Shown here: positions 43,715 through 53,290 of the stretch, piece by piece
How positions within the stretch are numbered: position 1 is the first letter of the stretch
Layout of the letters: the number at the start of each line of letters is the position of its first letter
NCBI RefSeq assembly: GCF_014646115.1
Contig: NZ_BMMV01000008.1
Span: forward strand, 186,001 to 250,000
Reading direction: 5' to 3'
Length of the DNA stretch: 64,000 nucleotides
DNA from: Streptomyces camponoticapitis
GTDB taxonomy: Bacteria; Actinomycetota; Actinomycetes; Streptomycetales; Streptomycetaceae
The notes under the pieces: generated by a model
Database searches by the model: none
What the model was told of the DNA's origin: nothing
Seen by the model: only the letters and a program-made list of their open reading frames with translations
Position numbers and translations under genes: made by a program

Positions 43715-44908
43715 GTTGTCCTGGGGCGTACGGGCTCCGCTCAGCGAGACCACCTTGTCGCTGCCGATCGTGATCAGCACCAGACGGTTGTCGAACTCTT
43801 TCCCACCGGGCGCGATGTCCCAGGCGATCAGACGCTTGTCGTCCGCCCAGACGAGGAGTTCCTGGCCCTTGAGCTTGGCCGCGCGCTTGCCGGTCGCCGG
43901 GTCGAGGACCTCGGTCGCCGTCGTACGCGCTCCGCCCGCGAAGGGCCCCGCGACGAGTTCGCCGTTCGGGGAGAGGCCGGCCGGGGCCATGACGAGGTTG
44001 ACGTGCTTCTCCTTCGGCGGGGCGGGCACCTCCTTGCCGCGCAGATCGCGGAAGATCCGGCCGGGCGCCATGTTGATGAATTCGTACACCAGCGTGCCGT
44101 CGTTGTTGAACCGCAGCCACTCGCCGGAGCCGAACGACCTGCCGTACTCCGGATCCGTGAAAGCTGGCAGCGCGTGCCAGTCCGACTCGCCCGTCTCGAC
44201 GTCGACGATCGCGAAGCCGGTGCGGCAGGCCACGGGTTGCGGCTCCTCGGTGTTGTTCACCGGGATCCTCTTCGACCAGTAGGTACGGAAAGGATCCTTG
44301 TCGTACGTCGTGGCGATGAGTTTCTTGCCGTCCGGCGAGAACTGGACCGCGCCGACACCCCCGTCGAGGCCCTTCATCGGAATCCAGCGCGTCACCTTCT
44401 TGGTGAGGAGGTCGAGAACTCCTATGCGCGTGACGGGCAGTTGGCGTTCCAGGACCGCCGCCGTGCGCATACCGGGCGCGACCGTCAGATAGGCCCAGCG
44501 CGCGTCCACCTCGTACCTGCCGGTCTTCTGGTCCAGCACGGAGTAGGTCCGGGTCATGATCTGGTCGCGGTTGGGCTGCTTGACCTGACGGGAGGTGAAG
44601 TACGCGGCGAGCGCCTGGTCCCCGACCGCGATCAGGTCGCGTGGCGGCGACTGGTCCACATGTGTGAGGGTCTTGCCGCGGGATGCCTCGCTCGCCAACT
44701 GGGTGGACGCCTCGCCCGAGTTGAGCACGCCCGGCCCCGCCAGCGCGGCGGTGACGACCAGGACGGTCGTGACCGCGGCCCCGGCGAGGTGGCGTGCTCT
44801 GCGGCGGCGGCGTGCGGTGAGGACCCGGCCGGCCAGGTCGGCGGGGGCGGTCGCGGTGCCGGCGGCCTGCTCGCGCAGGGAGGCGCGCACCAATTCCTCG
44901 ACGTTCAC
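43676..44908 (-). CDS. Membrane-anchored propeller-like protein coupled to a sigma factor
   Basis: A 410-residue protein starting at the GTG at 44908, overlapping the sigma factor stop by 4 bp (GTGA). The first 35 residues look like the cytosolic N-terminus of an anti-sigma-like protein (NVEELVRASLREQA). One membrane helix follows (AGAAVTTVLVVTAALAG). The outer part has repeated WD40/TolB-like strands (VGAVQFSPDGKKLIATTYD, GLSPNGELVAGPF). The order fits an anti-sigma or sensor partner, but no zinc motif or ASD domain is apparent, so the role is inferred from position. Confidence 0.7.
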   Translation of the reverse strand: MNVEELVRASLREQAAGTATAPADLAGRVLTARRRRRARHLAGAAVTTVLVVTAALAGPGVLNSGEASTQLASEASRGKTLTHVDQSPPRDLIAVGDQALAAYFTSRQVKQPNRDQIMTRTYSVLDQKTGRYEVDARWAYLTVAPGMRTAAVLERQLPVTRIGVLDLLTKKVTRWIPMKGLDGGVGAVQFSPDGKKLIATTYDKDPFRTYWSKRIPVNNTEEPQPVACRTGFAIVDVETGESDWHALPAFTDPEYGRSFGSGEWLRFNNDGTLVYEFINMAPGRIFRDLRGKEVPAPPKEKHVNLVMAPAGLSPNGELVAGPFAGGARTTATEVLDPATGKRAAKLKGQELLVWADDKRLIAWDIAPGGKEFDNRLVLITIGSDKVVSLSGARTPQDNSPGRWEPIFARR

Positions 44909-45492
44909 GGTCGTACCTCCACGGGGGCGAAGTCCCGGGACGGCGGCTGCTGTTCCGGCTTCTCGTCGTCGGACGGGTCGAGCAGGCTGAGTTCGGGCGC
45001 GAGGACCCGCAGCCGGGCGAGGGAGCGGTGGGTGGTGGAGCGGACCGTGCCGACGGAGCAGCCGAGCAGGCGGGCGACGTCGGCCTCGGGCAGGTCCTCG
45101 AAGTAGCGCAGGACGAGTACGGCGCGCTGCCGCGCGGTGAGCCGCGACAGCGCGTCGCGCATCACGAGCCGCAGCTCCGCGGCGCCGGTCCCGTCCGCGC
45201 CGGAGGCGGTCCGGGCGTCGACGCCCGGGTCGGGCGGATCGGCGACGGTCAGCTCCTTGCGCCGGCCCTTGAGCCGCCACCGGCTGACCTGCTGGCGGTA
45301 GAGGATCTGCCGTACGTACGCCTCGGGTTCGTCGATCCGGTGCCAGCGGCCGGCGGCCTTGATGAGCGCGTTCTGCAACAGGTCCTCTCCCGCGTGGCGG
45401 TCGCCCCCGCTGAGCAGCACGGCGGTTCTCAGCAGCGCGGTGGACCTGTTGGTCACGAATTCCAGGAAACTCTCCTGGCCTGTGGCATCCAT
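44905..45492 (-). CDS. SigE70-type ECF RNA polymerase sigma factor
   Basis: About 195 residues. Region 2 reads RTAVLLSGGDRHAGEDLLQNALIKAAGRWHRIDEPEAYVRQIL, and region 4 reads LSRLTARQRAVLVLRYFEDLPEADVARLLGCSVGTVRSTTHRSLARL. This is the actinobacterial SigE70 group of ECF factors (ECF41/ECF50-like by eye, not assigned further). I prefer the ATG at 45492, 5 bases after AGAAGG; a GTG at 45498 would add two residues. It is coupled to the membrane-anchored protein gene, whose start overlaps its stop. Confidence 0.9.
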   Translation of the reverse strand: MDATGQESFLEFVTNRSTALLRTAVLLSGGDRHAGEDLLQNALIKAAGRWHRIDEPEAYVRQILYRQQVSRWRLKGRRKELTVADPPDPGVDARTASGADGTGAAELRLVMRDALSRLTARQRAVLVLRYFEDLPEADVARLLGCSVGTVRSTTHRSLARLRVLAPELSLLDPSDDEKPEQQPPSRDFAPVEVRP

Positions 45493-45811
45493 CGTCACCT
45501 TCTTCTCCCGGCGGGCCGGTCGGCCCTGCCTACCCGTGCTGACGCGCGCGAGGGCGCCTCACTATGCCGGGCGCGCGAAAGGTGTCCGGGGGGGGTTCCT
45601 CAGAGGTGACCCGATCCGTAAGGGACCGTGAACCGTAGCGCAAGAAGTTGACTGGTCACCGCAGTTGAGGCGCAGGGATACGAAAACTGCTCGCAGACAT
45701 CTTGTGAAGCACGGCGCGACGGTCCTAATGTCCACCTCACCCCCACGGCGTCCGCTCCACCGAGCGTCAGCCCCACCCGCGTTCGTCCTCTCCAAGAGAA
45801 TCGAGCCCTAG
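45493..45811. promoter_or_regulatory. Divergent region between sigma factor and glucanase genes
   Basis: A 319-bp gene-free stretch. For the rightward gene, TTGTGA (45702-45707), an 18-bp spacer and TAATGT (45726-45731) make a plausible promoter 80 bp before the ATG. AT-rich sequence around 45640-45700 holds repeated GGTCACC/GTTGA words but no clear palindrome. For the sigma gene I cannot name a promoter. Confidence 0.45.
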
Positions 45812-47842
45812 ATGTCGTGGACCTCACTGACCGCCGCCGCCGTCGGGCTGGGTCTGAGTCTCAGCCTGCTGAGCGGCGGCGGCACCGTCCTCGCCGCCGC
45901 ACCCCTCGAAAGACCCACCGGCCCCGCCGGCCCCGTCGTCACCCGCGCCGCCCTGGACCCCGCGCTCATCGCCGGCCGGGGCGCCCGCGTCGGCTTCGCC
46001 GAGCAGGAGGCGGAGAACGCCGCGACGAGCGGCGCGGTCATCGGCCCGGACCGGACCGCGTACACGCTGCCCTCCGAGGCCTCCGGCCGTACGGCGGTGA
46101 AGCTGGCGCCCAAGCAGTACGTCGAGTTCATCCTCCCCAGCGCCGCCAACGCGATCACCGTGCGCTACAGCATCCCGGACGCGCCCGGGGGCGGCGGCAT
46201 CACCGCACCCCTCGATGTCACGGTCAACGGCAAGGGCCGTAAGACCATGACGCTCACCTCCCAGTACGCGTGGCTCTACAACCAGTACCCCTTCTCCAAC
46301 GACCCCGGCGCCGACCTGCTGCACCCCGACTGGTGGATCACCGAGTGCGCGTGCGTGCCGGCCGCGACGACTCCCGCACCGGTCATCACCAAGCCGTTCC
46401 GCCCGAGCCACTTCTACGACGAGCAGCGCCTGAAGCTCGGCAGGACGTACCGGGCCGGTGACAAGGTACGGCTGACGGTCCCGGCGGGCAGCAAGGCCGA
46501 CTGGACGGTGGTGGACCTCCTGGACTCGGAGCTCGTCGGCGCACCGCATGTCCGGCTCACCGCCGCGAACGTGCTGCTGTTCGGCGCCGATCCCCTCGGC
46601 AGACGGGATTCGGCGGACGCGTTCGACAGGGCGATCACCTTCGCGAAGCGCAGGAACCTCACCGTGTACCTCCCGCCGGGCACCTACCAGGTGAACCGTC
46701 ACATCATCGTGGACGACGTCACGATCGAGGGCGCCGGCAACTGGCACACGGTCGTCAAGGGCCGCCAGGTCACCCTCGACAGCCCCGCGCCCGACGGCTC
46801 GGTCCACACGGGCGTCGGCTTCTACGGCAAGGACGCGGCCGACGGAGGGAGCCGGAACGTCCATCTGTCGGGCTTCGCCATCGAGGGCGACGTACGGGAG
46901 CGGATCGACACCGACCAGGTGAACGGCGTCGGCGGCGCGATGAGCGACTCGACCGTCAAAGGGCTGCACATCCGGCACACCAAGGTCGGTCTCTGGTTCG
47001 ACGGACCGATGTCGAACGTCCGTGTCTCCGGCAACATCGTCGTCGACCAGATCGCCGACGCCCTCAACTTCCATACGGGCGTGACGAATTCGGTCGTGTC
47101 CGACAACTTCGTCCGCAACACGGGCGACGACGGCCTCGCGATGTGGTCGGAGAAGACCGCCAACGCGCGGAACACGTTCACCCGCAACACCGTGCAGTCA
47201 CCGGTCCTGGCCAACGGCATCGCGGTCTACGGCGGCACGGACAACACGGTCTCGGCCAATCTTGTCGCCGACCCCGTCCGGGAGGGCAGCGCGCTGCACG
47301 CGGGGTCCCGCTTCGGCGCCGAACCGTTCACCGGGGCGCTGCGCTTCACCGACAACACCACGGTGCGCGCCGGGACGTACGAGCTGAACTGGAACATCGG
47401 GCTGGGAGCCATCTGGCTCTACGCGCTCGACAAGGACATCGACGCGGACGTCCGGGTCACCGGCGACCACTATCTCGACAGCACGTACAACGCGATCATG
47501 CTGGTCAGCGACTACGCGGTGAAGGACCTGTACGCGATCGACGGTGTCCGCTTCAAGGACGTCAGGATCGACGGGACGGGTACGTCGGCGGTCAGCGCCC
47601 GTGTGAAGGGGTCCGCGTCCTTCGAGAACGTGGACGCGCGCAACGTGGGCGCCGTCGGTGTCAACAACTGCGGCTCCTTCAACTTCACCCCCGCCGGCTC
47701 GGAGTTCACGCTCGGCGACCTCGGCGGCAACGACGGAGGACGGGGTACGGAGTCGTGGCTCGCGCCGTGGCTGCTGCCTAACACGATCACGTGCGACGAC
47801 CGTCCGCCGGTGGTGGCCCCTCCGGCGCCGTCCGCCTGGTGA
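45812..47842 (+). CDS. Secreted beta-helix glycoside hydrolase, GH87-like (alpha-1,3-glucanase/mycodextranase type)
   Basis: A 676-residue secreted protein. Signal peptide: about residues 1-29 (SLTAAAVGLGLSLSLLSGGGTVLAA). Residues about 70-250 form a CBM35-like sugar-binding module (FAEQEAENAATSG...VEFILPSAANAITVRYSIPDA). The rest is a right-handed beta-helix: LPPGTYQVNRHIIVDDVTIEGAGNW, then DALNFHTGVTNSVVSDNFVRNTGDDGLAMWS, with the three Asp residues spaced like the GH87 catalytic set. GH87 enzymes cut alpha-1,3-linked glucans of fungal walls. The assignment is by motif; a related pectin-type activity is possible. A hairpin follows. Confidence 0.8.
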   Translation: MSWTSLTAAAVGLGLSLSLLSGGGTVLAAAPLERPTGPAGPVVTRAALDPALIAGRGARVGFAEQEAENAATSGAVIGPDRTAYTLPSEASGRTAVKLAPKQYVEFILPSAANAITVRYSIPDAPGGGGITAPLDVTVNGKGRKTMTLTSQYAWLYNQYPFSNDPGADLLHPDWWITECACVPAATTPAPVITKPFRPSHFYDEQRLKLGRTYRAGDKVRLTVPAGSKADWTVVDLLDSELVGAPHVRLTAANVLLFGADPLGRRDSADAFDRAITFAKRRNLTVYLPPGTYQVNRHIIVDDVTIEGAGNWHTVVKGRQVTLDSPAPDGSVHTGVGFYGKDAADGGSRNVHLSGFAIEGDVRERIDTDQVNGVGGAMSDSTVKGLHIRHTKVGLWFDGPMSNVRVSGNIVVDQIADALNFHTGVTNSVVSDNFVRNTGDDGLAMWSEKTANARNTFTRNTVQSPVLANGIAVYGGTDNTVSANLVADPVREGSALHAGSRFGAEPFTGALRFTDNTTVRAGTYELNWNIGLGAIWLYALDKDIDADVRVTGDHYLDSTYNAIMLVSDYAVKDLYAIDGVRFKDVRIDGTGTSAVSARVKGSASFENVDARNVGAVGVNNCGSFNFTPAGSEFTLGDLGGNDGGRGTESWLAPWLLPNTITCDDRPPVVAPPAPSAW

Positions 47843-47889
47843 AGCCCGTCAACGGCTGACCCGCCGACCTGAGGCTCCCCCCTCATGGT

Positions 47890-47923
47890 GTGGCCCCGCA
47901 CGGCGTCCTCCGCGCGGGGCCAC
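47890..47923. terminator. Hairpin between convergent glycosidase genes
   Basis: GTGGCCCCGC (47890-47899) pairs with GCGGGGCCAC (47914-47923) around a 14-base loop. It lies between the convergent GH87-like and GH95-like genes and can serve both. Confidence 0.75.
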
Positions 47924-47957
47924 GGTCATGGCCGGGCCGGTTGGCCCGGGTCGCCGG

Positions 47958-50759
47958 TCAGGGGGTGATTCGCAGCGCGTCCACCATCCCCACCGATGTA
48001 CTGCGGTTCACGATCCTGATCGTGTGCGAGCCTCGGGTCAGCCCCTGTTTCTGCCACACGACCTGCTGGACCTGTCTCGCGCCGTCGGCTCTCAGATTCA
48101 CCGTCGCCTGGAAGACGTTGTCGAGGTAGACGTCGACCGTCCCCATGTCGCCGTTGCGTTCGGACAGATACTGGATCCCGGTGCCGTTGAACGTGTACGA
48201 CGCGACCGCGTCCACCGTGGTGCTGTGGTGGGTGTCGTCGTTGAAGTCGCCGTAACCGCGGCTGTTCGTGAGATGCCAGTTGTTGTCGTACGTCAGCGCG
48301 GTGTTGTTCACCATCGGGTCGGCCGTCGCGTTCGACCCCAGCGTGGAGCTGGTGCCGGCCAGGGACTTCATGCCCTGGTTCGCGGTGCCGGTGAGCGTTG
48401 TCTGGCTGTACGAGCTGAGCGGCTTGGCGGTCCGCTCGACGACGTACACCTGGTTCGCCCCGGTGTTGAAGGTGATCTCGGCGCTGCTGGATGTGGTCAC
48501 GATGGCGTTGTCGGAGGTCCTGCGGACCCTGACCTCCTGGGTGCCCCACGGATTGACGACGCGGGCCGCGTTCCCGAACTGGCTCTTCAGCCCGACGTAC
48601 TTGATCTCGCCGGCCTCCCTCTCCGAACTGACCATGAATCCGCCCTTGGCCAGCAGACTGAATTTCCCGACGAAGGTGGAATCGGTGGGGACGGCGGGAA
48701 AGACGCGGATCTTGTCGTTGTACGACTGGAGCAGCGACTCGTTCGTCGCGGCCAGATGTACGCCGAGATACTCGAAGACGCCGTTGGTGTTGCTGGTCAT
48801 GCCGTTCGGATAGTTCTGGTACTTCTGCAGCATGGTCTTCAGACCCTGGAGCGTCTGATTCCCGAGTCCCAGCCGGGCGGCCTGGATCGCGTCGTTGGCC
48901 CATACGTTCCCGTACGGGAACGGCCTGACGTTCCAGGTGTTGATCGCCTTCTGCTGGTCGGGATAACCGATTCCGGTGAGGTCGTAGGGCCAGATCAGTT
49001 CGGCCGCGACATTCTCGTTGTTACGCGTCTGCGCGATCGGGGGCGTGTGCGGCAGATAGGTGTTCGCCGCCGTGTCGGAGGGATACGCGATCAGGTTGTC
49101 CAGGATGTTCTGCCACTGCGGACGCAGCGAGGCGTCCAGGCCCAGCTGGTTGCTCGCCTTGATGGCGAGCGGGAACAGGGTGCGTACGGCGGCCAGGTCC
49201 GTGATCGCGTTCGGCACGTTCCAGTACGTCTCGTGCGAGTGGGAGCTGGCCACGTAGTACTTGCCGGTCGAGCTGTTGAACGACAGCTTCGCCTGGTAGA
49301 ACTTGGCGACCTCGCGCATGAACGGATAGGCCGTGTTTCGCAGGTAGTTGGTGTCGTTCGTGTACGTGTACTGGAGGTACATGTTGTACGCGGCCTCGGT
49401 GCCGGTCGACCAGATGTTGTTGGTGAAGTCGCTGTTGACCGTGCCGCGCGCGTTGCCGTCCCAGCCCATCGTCTCCGGCACCCAGATGCCGTCCACGTTG
49501 TACCGGGTTCTGGTGTATGCCTTCAGCGCGTCGAAATTGCGGCTGTAGAGCTTGTTGAACCCGGCCATGAGATCGGTGTGGTTGGAGGCCAGGAACGAGT
49601 TGTAGATGTCCCGTTGATTCCAGTACCAGTACGCGTTGCTCCATTTGGTGGCGTCCCCGGTGGCCCGGAAGACGCCGTTGATGAAGTGGGCGGGATAGTT
49701 TCCGTATCCGGCCGCCGCGATCATGTAGGTGGAGAGGTAGTAGACGTTCTCCATGTAGTCCGCTTCGCGCGACCCGTTGGAGTACTGGACGAACGACTTC
49801 TGCCAGAACGCGTGCCACCAGTTGAGATAGGCGTTGTTGGTGCTGGTGTATCCGGCGGCCTTGACCTCCGCGAGCGCGCGCTTGGCCTCGGCGACCGAGT
49901 TGTGGCTCGGCGCGTTGAGACGGGTGCTCGCGGTGAACCAGATGGTGTAGCTGGAGTCCGGTGTGATCGAGAGCCGTACCTTGCGGCCGTCGACGACGCG
50001 CGCGGTGTACGCGGCGCCCTCCACGGTCGCGCCGAGGGTGTAGCCGAAGTTCTGCGGGTCCGCCTGGCCGCGGCTGAGGCCGGCGCCGGTGGAGTCCGCG
50101 TACGTGGACACCGTCCGCCACGTCTCGATGTTCGGCACGTCACCGCTGTTGCCGAGCCCCGCGACGTCCCACAGGCTCAGATCCAGGTTGATCGCGGAGA
50201 CCCCGGAGCGGGTGTCCTCCACATGGATGCCCATGACCTCGGAGTTGGGCTTGCCCATCACCGTGACGGTGCGGTTGTTGTCGTACTTGGTGGTGAGGGT
50301 GCCGTCATAGAGGGAGAGGCGCTGCTGGAAGGTGGAGTAGCCGCTGTCCATCGCCGGGGTGGTGGACAGGTTGAGCAGCCCGGCGCCGAAGGCGGTCTGC
50401 TGCGAGGTGTCCACACCGGACACCTGCATGTTGAAGCCGTTGTTCTGCCAGGCCATCGCGCCCGTACGGCCGTTGCCGACGGTGAGGCCGTGCTTGGGCT
50501 CGGTGGTCGGCCGGTTGTAGACGATGTCGTGCTTGGACATGTAGTTCGCGTAGTCCACGTTCAGAGCGCCGGTGGAGGAGTTGAAGGCGGCGTCGGTGGG
50601 TGAGGCCACGGCCGGTGAGCCGGCGGAGAGGCCGCTCACCATGCAGACGAGGACGAGGAGCGCGCCCAGCAGGCGTGCGGCGCGTGTTCTCCCGTGTGTT
50701 CCCGTGCGCCTCGTACTCGCGGCCGGTCTCGCCGGTCGGTCGGATCTCGCGGTGGTCAC
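47958..50759 (-). CDS. Large secreted glycosidase, GH95-like (DUF5703-type N-terminus), with C-terminal binding module
   Basis: A 933-residue secreted protein starting at the GTG at 50759, overlapping the upstream gene's stop (GTGA) with GGGAG upstream. Signal: ARLLGALLVLVCMVSGLSAGSPAVAS. The N-terminal part has NRPTTEPKHGLTVGNGRTGAMAW, the beta-sandwich start seen in GH95-like and DUF5703 proteins. The middle is an (alpha/alpha)6 barrel (YWYWNQRDIYNSFLASNHTDLMAGF, YVPETMGWDGN region). The C-terminal 150 residues (VASYTFNGTGIQYLSERNGDMGTVDVYLD) look like a sugar-binding sandwich. GH95 members are alpha-fucosidases or galactosidases; the true substrate here is unknown. Confidence 0.75.
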   Translation of the reverse strand: MTTARSDRPARPAASTRRTGTHGRTRAARLLGALLVLVCMVSGLSAGSPAVASPTDAAFNSSTGALNVDYANYMSKHDIVYNRPTTEPKHGLTVGNGRTGAMAWQNNGFNMQVSGVDTSQQTAFGAGLLNLSTTPAMDSGYSTFQQRLSLYDGTLTTKYDNNRTVTVMGKPNSEVMGIHVEDTRSGVSAINLDLSLWDVAGLGNSGDVPNIETWRTVSTYADSTGAGLSRGQADPQNFGYTLGATVEGAAYTARVVDGRKVRLSITPDSSYTIWFTASTRLNAPSHNSVAEAKRALAEVKAAGYTSTNNAYLNWWHAFWQKSFVQYSNGSREADYMENVYYLSTYMIAAAGYGNYPAHFINGVFRATGDATKWSNAYWYWNQRDIYNSFLASNHTDLMAGFNKLYSRNFDALKAYTRTRYNVDGIWVPETMGWDGNARGTVNSDFTNNIWSTGTEAAYNMYLQYTYTNDTNYLRNTAYPFMREVAKFYQAKLSFNSSTGKYYVASSHSHETYWNVPNAITDLAAVRTLFPLAIKASNQLGLDASLRPQWQNILDNLIAYPSDTAANTYLPHTPPIAQTRNNENVAAELIWPYDLTGIGYPDQQKAINTWNVRPFPYGNVWANDAIQAARLGLGNQTLQGLKTMLQKYQNYPNGMTSNTNGVFEYLGVHLAATNESLLQSYNDKIRVFPAVPTDSTFVGKFSLLAKGGFMVSSEREAGEIKYVGLKSQFGNAARVVNPWGTQEVRVRRTSDNAIVTTSSSAEITFNTGANQVYVVERTAKPLSSYSQTTLTGTANQGMKSLAGTSSTLGSNATADPMVNNTALTYDNNWHLTNSRGYGDFNDDTHHSTTVDAVASYTFNGTGIQYLSERNGDMGTVDVYLDNVFQATVNLRADGARQVQQVVWQKQGLTRGSHTIRIVNRSTSVGMVDALRITP

Positions 50760-53290
50760 TGTGCATCACTCCCACGGGCGGTCATGGAGCCGGGACGGCT
50801 GATGCCGGGCCCGGTGAAGGTGTAGCTGTCGAGGTCGAGAATGGCTCCGGAGCCTCCGGTGAAGACCACGAAGAGATCTCGCGGCTGCTCCACGGCGTTC
50901 GTGACGGGCACGTTGACCTCGGTGTACGTCTCCCAGCCGCCGGTGTTGGGCACGGTCACCCGCCCGACCACCGGTCCGGTGACGGAGTCGTAGCGGAAGG
51001 TCGCCACGTTCCCCGCCTTGTCGGAGGAGACCCGGGCCCTGATGCCGGTGACGCCCTTGAGGCTCACCGGGTGGTACTTGACCCACTCGTTGTTCTGCAC
51101 GTCGCCCAGGCGTTTGCCGCCCTCGGCCCCGGCGGCGGTGATGACCTGAGGGCCGGAGAGTTGCGCGAAGTGCTCCGCCTGCCACTTCTTGGGCCAGAGG
51201 CTGAGCTCCTTCTCCCCGGTCAGCGGTACGGTGCCGGCGGCGCCCTTGTCCGTGTAGCTGGCCCGCACCACGTAGAACTGCGTGGCGTCGAGGCCGGAGT
51301 GGATCGGTCCGGTGTTGAAGGTCGTGGAGCATCCGGTGCCTTCGGCGACCTCGTGCGCGTGCTCCTGGTGGCCCAGGGCGATCCGTACGATCACCTTCGA
51401 GCAGTCGATCGGACCGTCCTGCGGATCGGTCGCGGACGCGGTGACGGTGACGTTCTCGTTCCACTCGAACGCGCCGCCCGCCGGTGGCTGCGAGATCGTC
51501 AGCGTGGGGCGGTTGTTGCCGACGACGACCGGGATCGTCGCGGTGCCGGTGCGGCCGGTGCCGTCGCTGACCGTGAGTCTCGCCTGGAAACTGCCGTTCG
51601 ACGGATAGGTGAAGGACGGGTTGGCGGCCGTGGAGTCGGTGCTTCCGTTGTCGGTGAAGTCCCACGCGTAGCTGAGCGGATTGTTATCCGGGTCGCTGCT
51701 GCCCGCGCTGGAGAAGGTCACGGCCAGCGGCGCGAGTCCGTTGTCCCTGTTCACCGAGGCCTTGGCGAGGGGTGAACGGCCGCCCTGTACGTAATTGATC
51801 TTGTAGAGGCCCGCGTCCTCGGCGCCCGAGAAGTAGCCGCTGCCGTATTCGAGGAGATACAACGAGCCGTCGGGCCCGAACTCCATGTCGATCGGGTGGA
51901 CGAGCTTCATCCCGTCCAGGACCGGCTCGATCGCCGTCGGCGTACCGGTGGACGCGTTGCCGTTGTTGAACTGCACTTCCTTGATCCAGTTACGGCAGTA
52001 CTCGGAGATCAGCAGTTTGTTGTCGTAGTACTGCGGCCACTTGACGTCGGAGTTGAGATTCGCGTCGTAGTGGTAGACCTCGGTGTGGTTGGGCGAACCG
52101 CATCCGCCGGGGTTGTCGAGCTGCGGCCACTCCTTGCTGCCGCCGTGCTGCTCCCACACCAACGACGTCTTGGTGGGGGGCAGTTGCTGGATGCCGGTGT
52201 TGCGCGGGGAGTTGTTGACCGGGCCGGTGCTGCCGCCGCAGGGGAACCAGCCGCGGGGCTGGTTGGCCGCGAAGTCCCAGTCGTTGTAGGCCACGTTGGG
52301 GCCGCCGCAGTACGGCCAGCCGTAGTTGCCGGGGCCGGTGGCCCGGTTGAACTCGTCGTACGCCGCCGGGCCGCGCGCGGGGATGGTCGCTCCGGCGTCG
52401 GGGCCGACCTCGCCCCAGTACAGGGTGTTGTTCGCCTTCTCGTCGACCCAGACGCGGTACGGGTTGCGGACGCCCATCACATAGACCTCGGAGCGGGTGC
52501 CCGCGGTGCCCTTGGCGAAGAGGTTGCCGTCGGGGACGGTGTACGTCCCGTTGTCCTCCGGGTGGATACGGTTGATCTTGCCGCGCAGGTCGTTCGCGTT
52601 GCCCGAGGTGCGCTGGGCGTCGAACTGGGCGTGCCGGGAGGGGCGTTCGTCGATCGGGGCCATGCCCTGGGCGTCGCCGCCGGAGTTGGTGTTGTCGCCC
52701 ACCGCGAAGTAGAGGTTGCCCGCCGTGTCCCACGACATGGAGCCGGCCGAGTGGCAGCACATCTCACGCTCGGTCGGCCACTCGATGATCATGTCTTCGC
52801 TGGACGGGGCGATGGTGTTGGTGCTCTGGTTGAAGGTGAACCGGGAGATCCGGTTGACCAGCGGGGTGCTCTTGGGCGAGTAGAAAAGCATCACCCAGCC
52901 GGTGGTGGCGAACTTCGGGTGCAGGGTGATGCCGATCAGCCCGTCCTCGAAGCGCGCGTCCAGGGGGATGGTCAGCGCGACCGTCGTGGACTTGGTGGCC
53001 GGGTCGTAGAGGCGGACCTGACCGCCGGCGGCGCTGGTGCCGCGGTTGATGTAGAGGACCTTGCCGTTCGGCAGTACGGCGAGCTCGATCGGCTCGCCCA
53101 TGCCGAGACCGCCGTCGAGCTTGACCTTCTCGAAGCCGCTGGTGGGCGGGGGTTCGGCGGCTTTCGACGCCGCCTTCTGGACCGGGGGTCTCTGAGCGGC
53201 CTCCGGGTCGGCGGCCATGGCGCCGGGCGCGAGCAGCAGTGCGGTCAGGGTTAACAGGGCGGTCAGACAGGCGACAGCGCGCGACAACAC
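50756..53290 (-). CDS. Secreted glucose/sorbosone-type dehydrogenase with PKD and CBM domains
   Basis: An 844-residue secreted protein. Signal: LTALLTLTALLLAPGAMAA; codon 13 in it is TTA (53252-53254). Residues about 50-500 form a six-bladed propeller of the soluble PQQ-type sugar dehydrogenase family (GEPIELAVLPNGKVLYINR, GNLYFAVGDNTNSGGDAQG, VYVMGVRNPYRVWVD, NYGWPYCGG). A PKD domain follows (VTFSSAGSSDPDNNPLSYAWDF), then two beta-sandwich parts, the last a CBM6-like module (QVITAAGAEGGKRLGDVQNNEWVKY). It may oxidise sugars on polymers outside the cell. Whether PQQ is bound is not shown. Confidence 0.83.
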   Translation of the reverse strand: MLSRAVACLTALLTLTALLLAPGAMAADPEAAQRPPVQKAASKAAEPPPTSGFEKVKLDGGLGMGEPIELAVLPNGKVLYINRGTSAAGGQVRLYDPATKSTTVALTIPLDARFEDGLIGITLHPKFATTGWVMLFYSPKSTPLVNRISRFTFNQSTNTIAPSSEDMIIEWPTEREMCCHSAGSMSWDTAGNLYFAVGDNTNSGGDAQGMAPIDERPSRHAQFDAQRTSGNANDLRGKINRIHPEDNGTYTVPDGNLFAKGTAGTRSEVYVMGVRNPYRVWVDEKANNTLYWGEVGPDAGATIPARGPAAYDEFNRATGPGNYGWPYCGGPNVAYNDWDFAANQPRGWFPCGGSTGPVNNSPRNTGIQQLPPTKTSLVWEQHGGSKEWPQLDNPGGCGSPNHTEVYHYDANLNSDVKWPQYYDNKLLISEYCRNWIKEVQFNNGNASTGTPTAIEPVLDGMKLVHPIDMEFGPDGSLYLLEYGSGYFSGAEDAGLYKINYVQGGRSPLAKASVNRDNGLAPLAVTFSSAGSSDPDNNPLSYAWDFTDNGSTDSTAANPSFTYPSNGSFQARLTVSDGTGRTGTATIPVVVGNNRPTLTISQPPAGGAFEWNENVTVTASATDPQDGPIDCSKVIVRIALGHQEHAHEVAEGTGCSTTFNTGPIHSGLDATQFYVVRASYTDKGAAGTVPLTGEKELSLWPKKWQAEHFAQLSGPQVITAAGAEGGKRLGDVQNNEWVKYHPVSLKGVTGIRARVSSDKAGNVATFRYDSVTGPVVGRVTVPNTGGWETYTEVNVPVTNAVEQPRDLFVVFTGGSGAILDLDSYTFTGPGISRPGSMTARGSDAQ
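53252..53254 (-). promoter_or_regulatory. TTA leucine codon (bldA-dependent)
   Basis: Codon 13 of the dehydrogenase gene is TTA. In Streptomyces the UUA tRNA (bldA) accumulates late in growth, so TTA codons near a gene start delay translation. This is the only TTA I noticed in the annotated genes. Confidence 0.8.

Noticed and set aside
47658..50603. 981-codon plus-strand frame opposite the GH95-like gene
   Set aside because: Val/Arg/Gly-rich shadow frame without signal peptide or motif; the minus-strand protein has signal peptide, aromatic-rich enzyme motifs and coupled start.
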